A stretch of DNA of 64,000 nucleotides from Moanibacter sp965226025. Its GTDB lineage: Bacteria; Verrucomicrobiota; Verrucomicrobiia; Opitutales; UBA2987. Below, one piece after another: positions 8,047 through 16,180 of the stretch. The notes beneath the pieces were generated by a model. It made no database searches and was not told where the DNA came from. It was given only the letters and a program-made list of their open reading frames with translations. The translations under genes and the position numbers were made by a program. The stretch is from assembly GCA_965226025.1 (NCBI GenBank), contig CBDDCD010000002.1, positions 868,001 to 932,000 of the forward strand, given 5' to 3'. Every line of letters begins with the position of its first letter. Positions within the stretch are counted from its first letter, which is position 1.

Positions 8047-9957
8047 CTACCCGCTTGGTTGCCTCGACTCGACCTTTTCCGTCGCCAGCTCGCTCACTTT
8101 CGAATCGCGTGCCAGCATCACCATAAGGATGCTGATATCCGTCGGATTGACCCCGCTGATTCGACTCGCCTGTCCCAATGTAAGGGGCCGGATAACATTC
8201 AGCTTTTCCGCACTCTCCCGCTTCAATCCTCTAAAACCTTCATAATCAAACCCCTGCGGAATTCTCACGGCCTCCAGATGACGGAATTTCTCAATCTGTC
8301 TCATCTCCCGTTCAAGGTATCCCCGGTATTTTACCCGATACAGAACTTCATAGCTGATCGCTGCATCAAGGGCTCGAAACTCGGAGGGCAGGACCTCCGA
8401 ATCCTCGCCCCGCCGGATCCGGTCACCGAAGCACCCTCCTCGCGTCGAGGTGCTCTCCAGCGTTCTCACCCAATCCGCAACCGCTCTTTCCTTTTCCCGA
8501 ATTCTCTCTAAGCGATTTGTATCCAACAACTTACATCTTTCAGCATGCCTTCTCAGCCGGATCTCAGCGCTTCCGTGATTCAGCAACAGACGGTATTCCG
8601 CTCGGCTTGTGAACATCCGGTACGGTTCTCGAGTCCCCTTGGTCACAAGGTCGTCAATGAGAACGCCGATATAGGCTTCATCCCTCCCAATAACCAAGGC
8701 GCTCTCACGCCTCGTCTTCAGTACCGCATTCACTCCTGCGACCAAGCCCTGAGCCGCGGCTTCTTCGTACCCCGAAGTGCCGTTGATTTGCCCGGCGAAA
8801 AAGAGTCCTTCGACTTTCTTTGACTCAAGCGAAGGAAGAATCTGCGTCGGCGGAGCGAAATCATACTCCACCGCATAGGCCGGCCGAAGCATCGATACCG
8901 CTTCCAGTCCCTCGACGCTCCGTAACATATCTAATTGAACATCAAATGGTAAGCTGGTCGACAGTCCGTTCACGTACCACTCGTCGGTGCTGCGTCCTTC
9001 CGGTTCAAGAAAGACCATGTGGCGCTCTCTATCGGGGAAGCGCACGACCTTGTCTTCGATGCTCGGACAATAGCGAGGACCGGTTCCTTCGATCGTTCCA
9101 CCATACAACGGCGAACGATCGAGGTTTTTCCGAATCAGATCATTTGTCGCAGGAGACGTATGAGTTATCCAACAGGAGACTTGATCGCTGCCCGGTTTCC
9201 AACCAAGTTTGACCTGTCCGAATTGTTCCACGTGGAACAATTCCTCATCGCCTCGTGTGTCGAAGAAACTGAAAAAAGTGGGTTTCTCATCTCCCTTCTG
9301 TTCCTTCAGTCTTTTGAAGTCAACACTGCTTCCCAAGATACGTGGCGGTGTTCCGGTCTTAAGGCGTTCCAACTCAATTCCCGCATCGATCAAACTACCG
9401 GAAAGACTCTTTGAGGTAAAATCGCCCAATCGGCCCCCTTCGTTGCGATTGCTGCCGATATGCATCATACCGCGCAAAAAGGTCCCGGTTGTCACGATCA
9501 CCGTCTTCCCATAAAAATCGACTCCGATGCTCGTTCTCACCCCAACCACTCGTCCATTCCGGCAGATCAGTCCGCTGACGAGAGCCTGAAAGAGAGTCAG
9601 ATCTCTTTGCAGCTCAAGCACATGCTTCATCCGAAACTGGTATGCCTTCTTGTCACACTGAGCTCTTGGTGCTTGTACGGCGGGTCCCTTAGAAGCGTTT
9701 AAAAGGCGAAACTGAATTGCTGTTGTATCCGTATTGACGGCCATCTCGCCACCCAATGCATCGATCTCACGCACCATTTGACCCTTGGCCTGACCGCCGA
9801 TGGCGGGGTTGCAGCTCATTTGGGCTACAGAATCAATATTTCCAGTGAGGAGTAGGACCTGGGCGCCCATTCTTGAGGCCGCCAAGGCCGCCTCACATCC
9901 GGCGTGTCCCGCTCCGCAGACGATGACATCGAAAGGCTGCTTGGGACCGAACCGCAT
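8047..9957 (-). CDS. mnmG: tRNA uridine-5-carboxymethylaminomethyl synthesis enzyme, FAD protein
   Basis: With MnmE builds the cmnm5 group on wobble U34 of tRNA. About 636 residues from ATG 9957; an upstream Met at 10008 would overlap mnmE by 50 nt and adds a Ser-rich stretch without family character. With ATG 9957 the mnmE stop TAG is followed by one base and then this ATG, a typical coupled arrangement. FAD motif VIVCGAGHAGCEAALAASRM is at the N-terminus; the conserved CNPAIGGQAKG, YCPSIEDKVVRFPDR and FTSRAEYRLLLNHGSAEIRL are all present. Confidence 0.95.
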   Translation of the reverse strand: MRFGPKQPFDVIVCGAGHAGCEAALAASRMGAQVLLLTGNIDSVAQMSCNPAIGGQAKGQMVREIDALGGEMAVNTDTTAIQFRLLNASKGPAVQAPRAQCDKKAYQFRMKHVLELQRDLTLFQALVSGLICRNGRVVGVRTSIGVDFYGKTVIVTTGTFLRGMMHIGSNRNEGGRLGDFTSKSLSGSLIDAGIELERLKTGTPPRILGSSVDFKRLKEQKGDEKPTFFSFFDTRGDEELFHVEQFGQVKLGWKPGSDQVSCWITHTSPATNDLIRKNLDRSPLYGGTIEGTGPRYCPSIEDKVVRFPDRERHMVFLEPEGRSTDEWYVNGLSTSLPFDVQLDMLRSVEGLEAVSMLRPAYAVEYDFAPPTQILPSLESKKVEGLFFAGQINGTSGYEEAAAQGLVAGVNAVLKTRRESALVIGRDEAYIGVLIDDLVTKGTREPYRMFTSRAEYRLLLNHGSAEIRLRRHAERCKLLDTNRLERIREKERAVADWVRTLESTSTRGGCFGDRIRRGEDSEVLPSEFRALDAAISYEVLYRVKYRGYLEREMRQIEKFRHLEAVRIPQGFDYEGFRGLKRESAEKLNVIRPLTLGQASRISGVNPTDISILMVMLARDSKVSELATEKVESRQPSG

Positions 9958-9958
9958 G

Positions 9959-11320
9959 CTACTTACCGATACAGAAATTTTCGAATAGCTTGTCGAGCAT
10001 TCGTTCATTGTCGAATTTGCCCGTAATCACGCCCAGGGAATCGAGGCCGGCTCTCAGGTCGCTCGCGGTCAGTTCCGGTGACTCCGAGGCCTCAAGTTTC
10101 TCCAGAGCCGTAGCTATTGATGCTGCCGCCGTGCTCAGGCCCGCTGCGTGGCGTGCGCTTACCAAAATCGAATCCTCGGTCAGAGACGAAAGATCCGAAT
10201 CCAGGATATCCATCAATCGATCCTTGAACTCTTCGATTCCCTCCCCAGTCAGGGCTGAAACCCGGAGGTGCTGAGATTCGGGCATAAAGTCACTATGTGA
10301 TTGGCTATCAACATGATCAATCTTATTCTCGACAACCAGAATGCGACTTTTGCAGACCTCAAGGAGTTGCTCAACCAAAACCCTGGAGGCAGGGCAGGTT
10401 AGGGTGCTATCGAGCACGTAAAATACTATTTCCGAACTCTCGATCTGTTCCATCGTCTTCGTCATTCCCATAATCTCCACCGCTTCTCCGCCCTCTCGAA
10501 GCCCGGCCGTGTCGACCAGGATTACCAAATGAGAGCCGAGCACAATGCCCCTTTCGACGAAATCCCGTGTGGTACCCGGCTCTTCACTCACCAGGACCCG
10601 CTCCTCCCCGACGAGGGCGTTTAGCAGGCTACTTTTCCCCGCGTTAGGCGGGCCAACTATGGCGGCCCGTATGCCCTCACGCGCCAGCTCGTTGTAACGC
10701 GAGTTCGAAATAAGAGTGTGCAACGCCCCAGACAGTTCTCTGAGATTGCATGCGCGGCCTTCGACATCCTCCTCAGGCAGATCCTCCTCCGGAAAGTCAA
10801 TCTGGGCTTCAAGATGAGATACAACACCTAACAACTTATCCATCAACTGGTTAATCCCATTTCTAACCGATCCATCCAGCTGCCTGTTGGCGATCTCAAG
10901 AGCGTTGTCGCTTCGGGCGCGGATCAAGTCGACGACCGCCTCAGCCTGACTCAGGTCCATCTTTCCGTTAAGAAATGCACGACGCGAGAACTCTCCCGGC
11001 TCGGCCATCCTACAGCCCCTTGCAAGCAGATCTTCGACAATCTTCTGGGTGACAAAGGGACTCCCGTGGCAGGAGATCTCGAGAACAGGTTCTCCGGTGT
11101 AGGATGCTTTCCCTTCGAAGTAGGTATAGACTACCTGATCGAGAACAATATGACGCCTATTTCGATATTTGCCGAGGCAGGCGAAGCGAGGATTAAGAAC
11201 CGTGGATCCAAAGATATCCCCAACCAACGAATCGCACAACGGACCTCCAACTCTAACTACGGCGATCGCCGACTCTCCTGCAGGCGTAGCAGGTGCGACA
11301 ATAGTGTCCTCAGCGGGCAT
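9959..11320 (-). CDS. mnmE: tRNA modification GTPase
   Basis: Potassium-dependent GTPase that acts with MnmG on U34 of tRNA. 453 residues. Order: N-terminal folate-binding domain (DTIVAPATPAGESAIAVVRV), helical domain, then a G domain inserted near residue 215 with P-loop VGPPNAGKSSLLNAL, switch DTAGLREG and NKID-type VVENKIDHV. The C-terminal FCIGK carries the conserved catalytic-site Cys. Forms an operon with mnmG. Confidence 0.96.
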   Translation of the reverse strand: MPAEDTIVAPATPAGESAIAVVRVGGPLCDSLVGDIFGSTVLNPRFACLGKYRNRRHIVLDQVVYTYFEGKASYTGEPVLEISCHGSPFVTQKIVEDLLARGCRMAEPGEFSRRAFLNGKMDLSQAEAVVDLIRARSDNALEIANRQLDGSVRNGINQLMDKLLGVVSHLEAQIDFPEEDLPEEDVEGRACNLRELSGALHTLISNSRYNELAREGIRAAIVGPPNAGKSSLLNALVGEERVLVSEEPGTTRDFVERGIVLGSHLVILVDTAGLREGGEAVEIMGMTKTMEQIESSEIVFYVLDSTLTCPASRVLVEQLLEVCKSRILVVENKIDHVDSQSHSDFMPESQHLRVSALTGEGIEEFKDRLMDILDSDLSSLTEDSILVSARHAAGLSTAAASIATALEKLEASESPELTASDLRAGLDSLGVITGKFDNERMLDKLFENFCIGK

Positions 11321-11334
11321 AGAAATCCGGAGAA

Positions 11335-11402
11335 ACTAGGAGCTAGTCCCACGATTTCAAGCTGCAAAGCAATCCAACGACAAAGTAGGACTCGCTCCTA
11401 GT
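11335..11402. terminator. Inverted repeat between recA and mnmE
   Basis: Arms CTAGGAGCTAGTCCCAC and its partner (reading CTAGGAGCGAGTCCTAC on the other strand) pair over 17 bp with two mismatches, around a loop of about 33 nt. It fills most of the 98-bp gap between the recA stop and the mnmE start. No U-tract follows, so factor-independent termination is uncertain. A shorter relative with 7-bp arms TAGGAGC and GCTCCTA lies at 12649-12673. Confidence 0.5.
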
Positions 11403-11418
11403 ATCACCGGATTCCTTT

Positions 11419-12483
11419 TCAGGCTGGCTCGCTCGCTGGTTCGGCTACGGTGCCACCGTTTGCGACAAAGACTTTCTCATGAATCGCCTTGGTGATCTCT
11501 TCCATAACCTCTTGATTATCAGCGAAATACTGCTTGGCAGCCTCCCTTCCCTGACCCACCAGAGTGCCGTTATGGGCATACCAGGAACCCTTTTTCTCAA
11601 TGATTCGATGCTCCATCCCGAGATCGAGGACGGAACCGGTCTTGGAAATTCCCTCGTTGAACATGATGTCGAATTCGCATAGGGCGAAGGGTGGGGCGAC
11701 CTTGTTCTTCACCACCTTTACTTTGGTTCGATTTCCGATCACTTTTCCCGTGGTGTCCTTAATGGCTCCGATCCGGCGGATATCCATCCGCACGGAAGCG
11801 AAGAATTTCAGGGCTCTTCCTCCGGGCTGAGTTTCCGGATTCCCGAACATGACGCCGATCTTCTCCCTAATCTGATTGGTGAACAGAATGATGCATCGGG
11901 TTCGGCTGATGGCGGCGGTAAGACGACGCATGGCCTGGCTCATCAACCGGGCCTGCGATCCCACCGTTGCATCACCCATCTGTCCATCCAGTTCCTGTTT
12001 CGAAACCAGGGCCGCGACGGAATCGATGACAACGATATCAACGGCCCCCGATTTGATCAGAGTCTCGGCAATATTGAGCGCATCCTCGCCACTTCCGGGC
12101 TGGGAGACGATAAGGTTTTCGATATCGACGCCGACGATTCCGGCGTAACGTGGTTCCAGGGCATGTTCCACGTCGATGAAAACCGCTGTGCCCCCTTGCC
12201 TCTGGGCCTCAGCGATGAGAGAGAGGCACAGGGTCGTCTTCCCTGAGGATTCGGGGCCGTAGATTTCGCTTATCCGTCCGCGGGGCAATCCACCTACGCC
12301 CAATGCCAGATCGATTGCCACCGATCCGGTCGAGATCACATCCACGTTCATTTGCGCGGCATCTCCCATCCGCATTATGGAACCAACCCCAAACTGCTTG
12401 TTGATGGCAGATATCGCGAAATCAAGCGTTTTCGTGACGGCCTCTTTCGAAGACTCTCCTTTTGTTGTCGTTTCCTTCACCAT
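11419..12483 (-). CDS. recA: Recombinase RecA
   Basis: ATP-dependent DNA strand exchange protein and SOS coprotease. 354 residues. Walker A GPESSGKTTLCLSLIAEAQR near residue 75, Walker B VDIVVIDSVAALV, and the DNA-binding loops (ALKFFASVRMDIRRIG region) are intact. The start MVKETTTKGESSKEAV adds a short polar leader before LDFAISAINKQFGVGSIM. It is followed by mnmE on the same strand, separated by an inverted repeat. Confidence 0.98.
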   Translation of the reverse strand: MVKETTTKGESSKEAVTKTLDFAISAINKQFGVGSIMRMGDAAQMNVDVISTGSVAIDLALGVGGLPRGRISEIYGPESSGKTTLCLSLIAEAQRQGGTAVFIDVEHALEPRYAGIVGVDIENLIVSQPGSGEDALNIAETLIKSGAVDIVVIDSVAALVSKQELDGQMGDATVGSQARLMSQAMRRLTAAISRTRCIILFTNQIREKIGVMFGNPETQPGGRALKFFASVRMDIRRIGAIKDTTGKVIGNRTKVKVVKNKVAPPFALCEFDIMFNEGISKTGSVLDLGMEHRIIEKKGSWYAHNGTLVGQGREAAKQYFADNQEVMEEITKAIHEKVFVANGGTVAEPASEPA

Positions 12484-12578
12484 TTCGCTTCCCTGTGTTT
12501 CCTCAATTTACGGAATCAGAAATAGCGCATCTCAGGCTATTCCGTTCACTCTTCAGTCTGCCAACAGTTCTCCTCGCT

Positions 12579-12613
12579 TCAAGTGAAATCGTGAAAAAAT
12601 GTTCACTTGTTCG
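12579..12613. promoter_or_regulatory. Possible operator upstream of recA
   Basis: A perfect inverted repeat CAAGTGAA, 14 nt, TTCACTTG lies about 100 nt upstream of the recA start. On the recA strand the neighbourhood also has GAACAAGTGAACA, two same-direction GAACA half sites. The LexA motif I know from Verrucomicrobiota (TGTTC, four bases, GAACA) is not matched, so a LexA site cannot be claimed. Confidence 0.25.
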
Positions 12614-12773
12614 AAAGAGCCCGAATTTTCATGATTCGTGCACCCTTTAGGAGCCTGGTCCAAGAGCTCCTACTTTGTAAGACAGCCCGATTGGGGAGTT
12701 TTCCCAACGGATTAAGAAAACAACGGTTGGGGAGAGTTGAATGATTGAAAGGAGCAGCTCGGTGATTCGACAG

Positions 12774-12805
12774 GCGGCGTGTCCGGAGGCCACGCCCTAC
12801 CGCCC
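12774..12805 (+). repeat. REP family 1, single copy
   Basis: GCGGCGTGTCCGGAGGCCAC then GCCCTACCGCCC, one mismatch in the core relative to the copy at 6333. It lies in the recA to ThuA-like intergenic region with no partner copy nearby. Confidence 0.8.
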
Positions 12806-12948
12806 ATCGGATGTATCCGACTACGATAATCGCTCATCAGAATAGACAGCCCTTCATCATGCTAGTATACTGGATCTACGCACAGCACCTGAACCCTGAA
12901 CAGGTTTCCCTTGTCAACCCCAGCACGACCCTCCACCCTGACGATCTC

Positions 12949-13593
12949 ATGAAGAAGGCATTCATTGTATATGGCGGATTCCCGGGCCACGAACCCAAGG
13001 AGAGTACCGATTTCTGGGCGGGCATATTAGAAGGAGACGGCGTGGAGGTGACTCGGTCGGAGTCGATGGATGATCTGATCGACGCCGATGCGCTTCAGCA
13101 GTACGACCTTATCATTCCCAACTGGACCATGGGGACGATGAGCAATGAGCAGGTTAAGGGACTTGAAACGGCGGTGGCCGCGGGAACCGGATTAGGAGGA
13201 TGGCACGGCGGGATGGGGGATGCGTTTCGAGAGAATGCTCACTACAATTTCATGACCGGCGGCCAATTCGTCTCCCATCCGGGCGGGATAAAGGAGTACA
13301 CCGTCAATATCACGAATCGTGAGCACGCCATCACGACCGGATTGGATGACTTTCAAATGGTCTCGGAACAGTATTACCTGCATGTCGATCCGGCCAACGA
13401 GGTGCTCGCCACTACCACTTTCGACGGAGCCGGCGCCCCTTGGACCGAAGGCGTCGTAATGCCGGTCGTCTGGACGAAATCCTGGGGGAAGGGGAGGGTG
13501 TTCTACTGCTCCCTGGGGCACAAAGTGGTCGATTTCGAAGTCCCCGAGTGCCAGGAGATCATCCGGCGAGGCCTCCTCTGGGCCAAACGCTAG
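12949..13593 (+). CDS. ThuA-like domain protein
   Basis: 214 residues from ATG 12949. MKKAFIVYGGFPGHEPKEST opens with a beta strand and the glycine-rich motif of the ThuA (trehalose utilisation) family, a class I glutamine-amidotransferase-like fold common in Planctomycetes and Verrucomicrobiota. GTGLGGWHGGMGDAFREN, HPGGIKEYTV and KSWGKGRVFYCSLGHKVVDF are typical. A longer frame from 12811 runs upstream but its extra 46 residues do not resemble the family. The stop TAG (13591-13593) is part of the terminus of an inverted-repeat element (13590-13688). Reaction unknown; a role in sugar metabolism is inferred from the family name only. Confidence 0.85.
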   Translation: MKKAFIVYGGFPGHEPKESTDFWAGILEGDGVEVTRSESMDDLIDADALQQYDLIIPNWTMGTMSNEQVKGLETAVAAGTGLGGWHGGMGDAFRENAHYNFMTGGQFVSHPGGIKEYTVNITNREHAITTGLDDFQMVSEQYYLHVDPANEVLATTTFDGAGAPWTEGVVMPVVWTKSWGKGRVFYCSLGHKVVDFEVPECQEIIRRGLLWAKR

Positions 13594-13688
13594 AAATCTG
13601 TCGCCCCAGACTTTCGATATACCGCGGAATGTTCCATTACACCGCGATCAGCATACGTCCCGACGAGGTTCAATGCGACAGATTTCTT
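13590..13688. repeat. CTAG-ended 100-bp inverted-repeat element, copy 1
   Basis: Begins CTAGAAATCTGTCG and ends CGACAGATTTCTTT. A member of a family with at least seven copies here (others at 17683, 33033, 36072, 37702, 45978 and 61950). Its first bases provide the TAG stop of the ThuA-like gene. Confidence 0.75.
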
Positions 13689-13692
13689 TGGT

Positions 13693-13777
13693 AGGATTCT
13701 CACGGAGCTGTGATCCGGCCAGCCAATTTCTAGGTAGGCTAGTTTCCCTTCCCAGATCACAGCTCCGTGAGAATCCT
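13693..13777. terminator. 23-bp perfect hairpin made from the macrodomain gene's 3' end
   Basis: Arm 13693-13715 (AGGATTCTCACGGAGCTGTG plus ATC) is the exact reverse complement of 13755-13777, with a 39-nt spacer. The second arm is the last codons (Arg-Ile-Leu-Thr-Glu-Leu-stop) of the macrodomain gene, so the first arm is an inverted duplication of that gene's end. It would give a very stable stem on transcripts from either side. Confidence 0.7.
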
Positions 13778-14341
13778 TGAGTAGACCTCGGCGTTCTCGG
13801 GTGGGAAGCAGCAGAAGATAACTCTGTCGAGGAAGGGATTATTTTGAAGAAAGGTATCGGCCTCCCGCAAGGCGATGCGTGTCGCCTGATCGAGAGGGTA
13901 ACCGTAAACTCCGGTGCTGATGGAGGGGAATGCGATTGACTTCAGTTTGTTCTCGACTGCCAGTTCCAGGCTGTTGCGGTAGCAATTCACCAGCAGTTCC
14001 GGTTCGCCCTGATCACCCCCTTTGAAGACCGGTCCGACGGTATGAATCACATGAAGCGCGGGAAGGTCATATCCAGCGGTGATTCTGGCTCCGCCGGTAG
14101 GACAGCCGCCGATCTTGCGGCACTCTTCCAGGAGTAGGGGTCCTGCGGCGCGATGAATGGCGCCGTCGACTCCGCCCCCTCCCAAGAGAGTCGTATTGGC
14201 GGCGTTGACCACCGCATCGACGCTGAGCCTGGTTATATCGCCTGCGACGATCTCAATCTTTTCCGAGGACACAGTGTTGTTGCAACCGAGAGATTGCCGC
14301 CGAAAATAGGAACTCTCGATGGGAATGCAATTCATTGTCAC
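13757..14341 (-). CDS. Macrodomain protein, O-acetyl-ADP-ribose deacetylase type
   Basis: Binds ADP-ribose and probably removes acyl or ADP-ribosyl groups. 194 residues if started at MTMNCIPIE; a GTG at 14272 gives a compact domain beginning at SSEKIEIVAGDITRLSVDA, and would avoid overlap with the divergent gene at 14319. Family motifs: VVNAANTTLLGGGGVDGAIH, GCPTGGARITAGYDLP, VIHTVGPVF and PSISTGVYGYPLDQAT. The last two form the ADP-ribose loops. It faces away from the nucleoside phosphorylase-like gene. Start uncertain. Confidence 0.9.
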   Translation of the reverse strand: MTMNCIPIESSYFRRQSLGCNNTVSSEKIEIVAGDITRLSVDAVVNAANTTLLGGGGVDGAIHRAAGPLLLEECRKIGGCPTGGARITAGYDLPALHVIHTVGPVFKGGDQGEPELLVNCYRNSLELAVENKLKSIAFPSISTGVYGYPLDQATRIALREADTFLQNNPFLDRVIFCCFPPENAEVYSRILTEL

Positions 14342-15152
14342 AGCTCTCCAAGCCGAGGCCGCTCCTCTGGTTCAATATTTTGGTCTCAAGCAGAACACTG
14401 GGGCGCGCACTTTTCCATGCTTTGAGAGCGCAGACATCGTCCTGGTCGTGAGCGGAGTCGGAAAGGTCCAATCAGCCATCGCAACGACTTGGATTCTAAA
14501 TCGAAGCGAAAGCGGAAAGGAATCGACGGCATTGAATTTCGGTCTCTGCGGATGCGCTGACAAAACGGTCCCATTGGGCACGTTGGTCATGATCAACAAG
14601 ATCACGGATGGTGGATCGGGCCGCGCCTTCTATCCGGATCTTCTACTGCGGCATCCACTCGCCGAATCCGACCTTACGACCTATGACCGACCGGTCTTTT
14701 CCCCTGGCGCTCAAGGGGAGACAACTGGGATGGTCGATATGGAAGCAAGCGGATTCTTTCAAGCGGCCACGAAGATCCTGCCTCTGGAACGCATCCATTG
14801 TCTCAAACTTGTGTCGGACTATCTGGAGGCGAGGAAACTCAAGGCGAAAGCGATTGAGGTTTTGGTCGAAGCGAGGGTAGGGGAGATCGAGCGCGTCCTA
14901 TCGAACGGTCGAATCCCGGTCGACCGTCCGCCCCGATTCGATTCCCAGGACTCACAGTTTTTGAAGCGCATTGAGAAGAGTCTCCGCCTCACCGTTACCC
15001 AAAGGAATCAATTGCAAGATTGGGCCCTCGGTCACCTCATGAGAAATGGAGCCGGTCTCGAAAAGCTGGAATCGTTCGCCCTCAGGTCGACAACTAACAA
15101 ACGAGAGAGAAGCGAGGCCTTAGCCGCCATAAAGACGATCCTTTCGCGATGA
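14319..15152 (+). CDS. Nucleoside phosphorylase superfamily protein
   Basis: 277 residues. MGMQFIVTALQAEAAPLVQY opens the fold, followed by VVSGVGKVQSAIATTWIL and LNFGLCGCADKTVPLGTLVM. The active-site segment GMVDMEASGFFQAA and HCLKLVSDYLE (with the Ser-Asp pair) match nucleosidases such as MTA/SAH nucleosidase or futalosine hydrolase; substrate not determinable. A further 80 residues after that core are unusual for the family and mostly helical and basic. The stop overlaps the radical SAM gene by ATGA (15149-15152), so the two are coupled. Confidence 0.8.
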   Translation: MGMQFIVTALQAEAAPLVQYFGLKQNTGARTFPCFESADIVLVVSGVGKVQSAIATTWILNRSESGKESTALNFGLCGCADKTVPLGTLVMINKITDGGSGRAFYPDLLLRHPLAESDLTTYDRPVFSPGAQGETTGMVDMEASGFFQAATKILPLERIHCLKLVSDYLEARKLKAKAIEVLVEARVGEIERVLSNGRIPVDRPPRFDSQDSQFLKRIEKSLRLTVTQRNQLQDWALGHLMRNGAGLEKLESFALRSTTNKRERSEALAAIKTILSR

Positions 15153-16180
15153 AGTTGAGTGCCACACTAAGTCCGAAATTCTCGCATATCTACATCGAGG
15201 AAAGGGCGGTCCCCTACCAGTGGGCGCAAAAAGTCCTCAACCGATTTCCCGAAGCGACCGTAATTCGAGTAGGCGATTACAAGGAATTATTCGCTCGGAC
15301 AGGGCAGAACTACCGGCTGCAGAAAGCCGCCATGAACCTGATCCTGGCAGCCAAGAAAGACCGATTTCTCTACCCGGGGAGTCCCAATGCCCAGAGCTTT
15401 GGCCTGAAAAACTTTCACTACAACGCACTCATTTTGAACTGCCTCTACGACTGCGCTTATTGCTACCTTCAAGGTATGTATCCCTCCCCCAATCCGGTTG
15501 TTTTCGTCAATCTCGACGACTACTTCGCTGCCACCCGGAGGGCCCTACAACGGCGAAAGGATCCGGACTCCCCGCTCTACCTCGCCATCTCCTACGACAC
15601 CGACTTGCTCGCCTTCGAAACCATTGTTCCCTACTGCCGCGAATGGATCGAGTTCAGCAGAAACATCCCCGAACTCCTGATTGAAATCAGAACCAAAAGC
15701 GCCAACTATGGTTCTATCCGCGATCTGGCGCCAACCGATCAGGTGATTCTGGCATGGACTCTCTCTCCCGATAGCGTTGCTCGCTCCTATGAGCAAGGGG
15801 CTCCTCCTCTGGCCCATCGTCTCAAGGCGGCTGAAAAAGCGATCGAAGACGGTTGGCAAGTTCGGCTCTGCTTTGACCCGGTGCTTCGGACGAAGAATTG
15901 GGCCCAAGAATACGGAAACTGCATTGAGGAGACTTTTCGCAGAATCCCGGCTGAGAGAATCCGCGATGTCACCGCCGGTGGATTTCGAGTGAGCAAAGAC
16001 CACTTCAGGAAAATGCGGACAGTTCGACACGATTCCGACCTTCTCTACTATCCATACGAGAGCCGAGGGAGGGTTCTCACCTACTCGGAAGGCGAGACCG
16101 GCGAACTGATTGATTTCATGATCGAAAGATTGAAAAAGCACATCCCCGAAAACAGGATAGAAACATGGACGTCGCGATAG
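15149..16180 (+). CDS. Spore-photoproduct-lyase-like radical SAM protein
   Basis: 343 residues. Radical SAM motif CLYDCAYCYLQGMYPSPNPV near residue 98 (Cys-x3-Cys-x2-Cys) as in SplB, with the SPL-type N-terminal SHIYIEERAVPY and later LIEIRTKSANY and VRLCFDPVLR. The family repairs the UV thymine dimer called spore photoproduct, but many members occur in bacteria that do not make spores and their substrate is not established. It overlaps the upstream phosphorylase-like gene and the downstream SDR gene by a few bases, so the three form one translational unit. Confidence 0.85.
   Translation: MKLSATLSPKFSHIYIEERAVPYQWAQKVLNRFPEATVIRVGDYKELFARTGQNYRLQKAAMNLILAAKKDRFLYPGSPNAQSFGLKNFHYNALILNCLYDCAYCYLQGMYPSPNPVVFVNLDDYFAATRRALQRRKDPDSPLYLAISYDTDLLAFETIVPYCREWIEFSRNIPELLIEIRTKSANYGSIRDLAPTDQVILAWTLSPDSVARSYEQGAPPLAHRLKAAEKAIEDGWQVRLCFDPVLRTKNWAQEYGNCIEETFRRIPAERIRDVTAGGFRVSKDHFRKMRTVRHDSDLLYYPYESRGRVLTYSEGETGELIDFMIERLKKHIPENRIETWTSR

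Noticed and set aside
12579..12613. LexA box upstream of recA
   Set aside because: The required inverted TGTTC, four bases, GAACA was not present; only half sites in the same direction.
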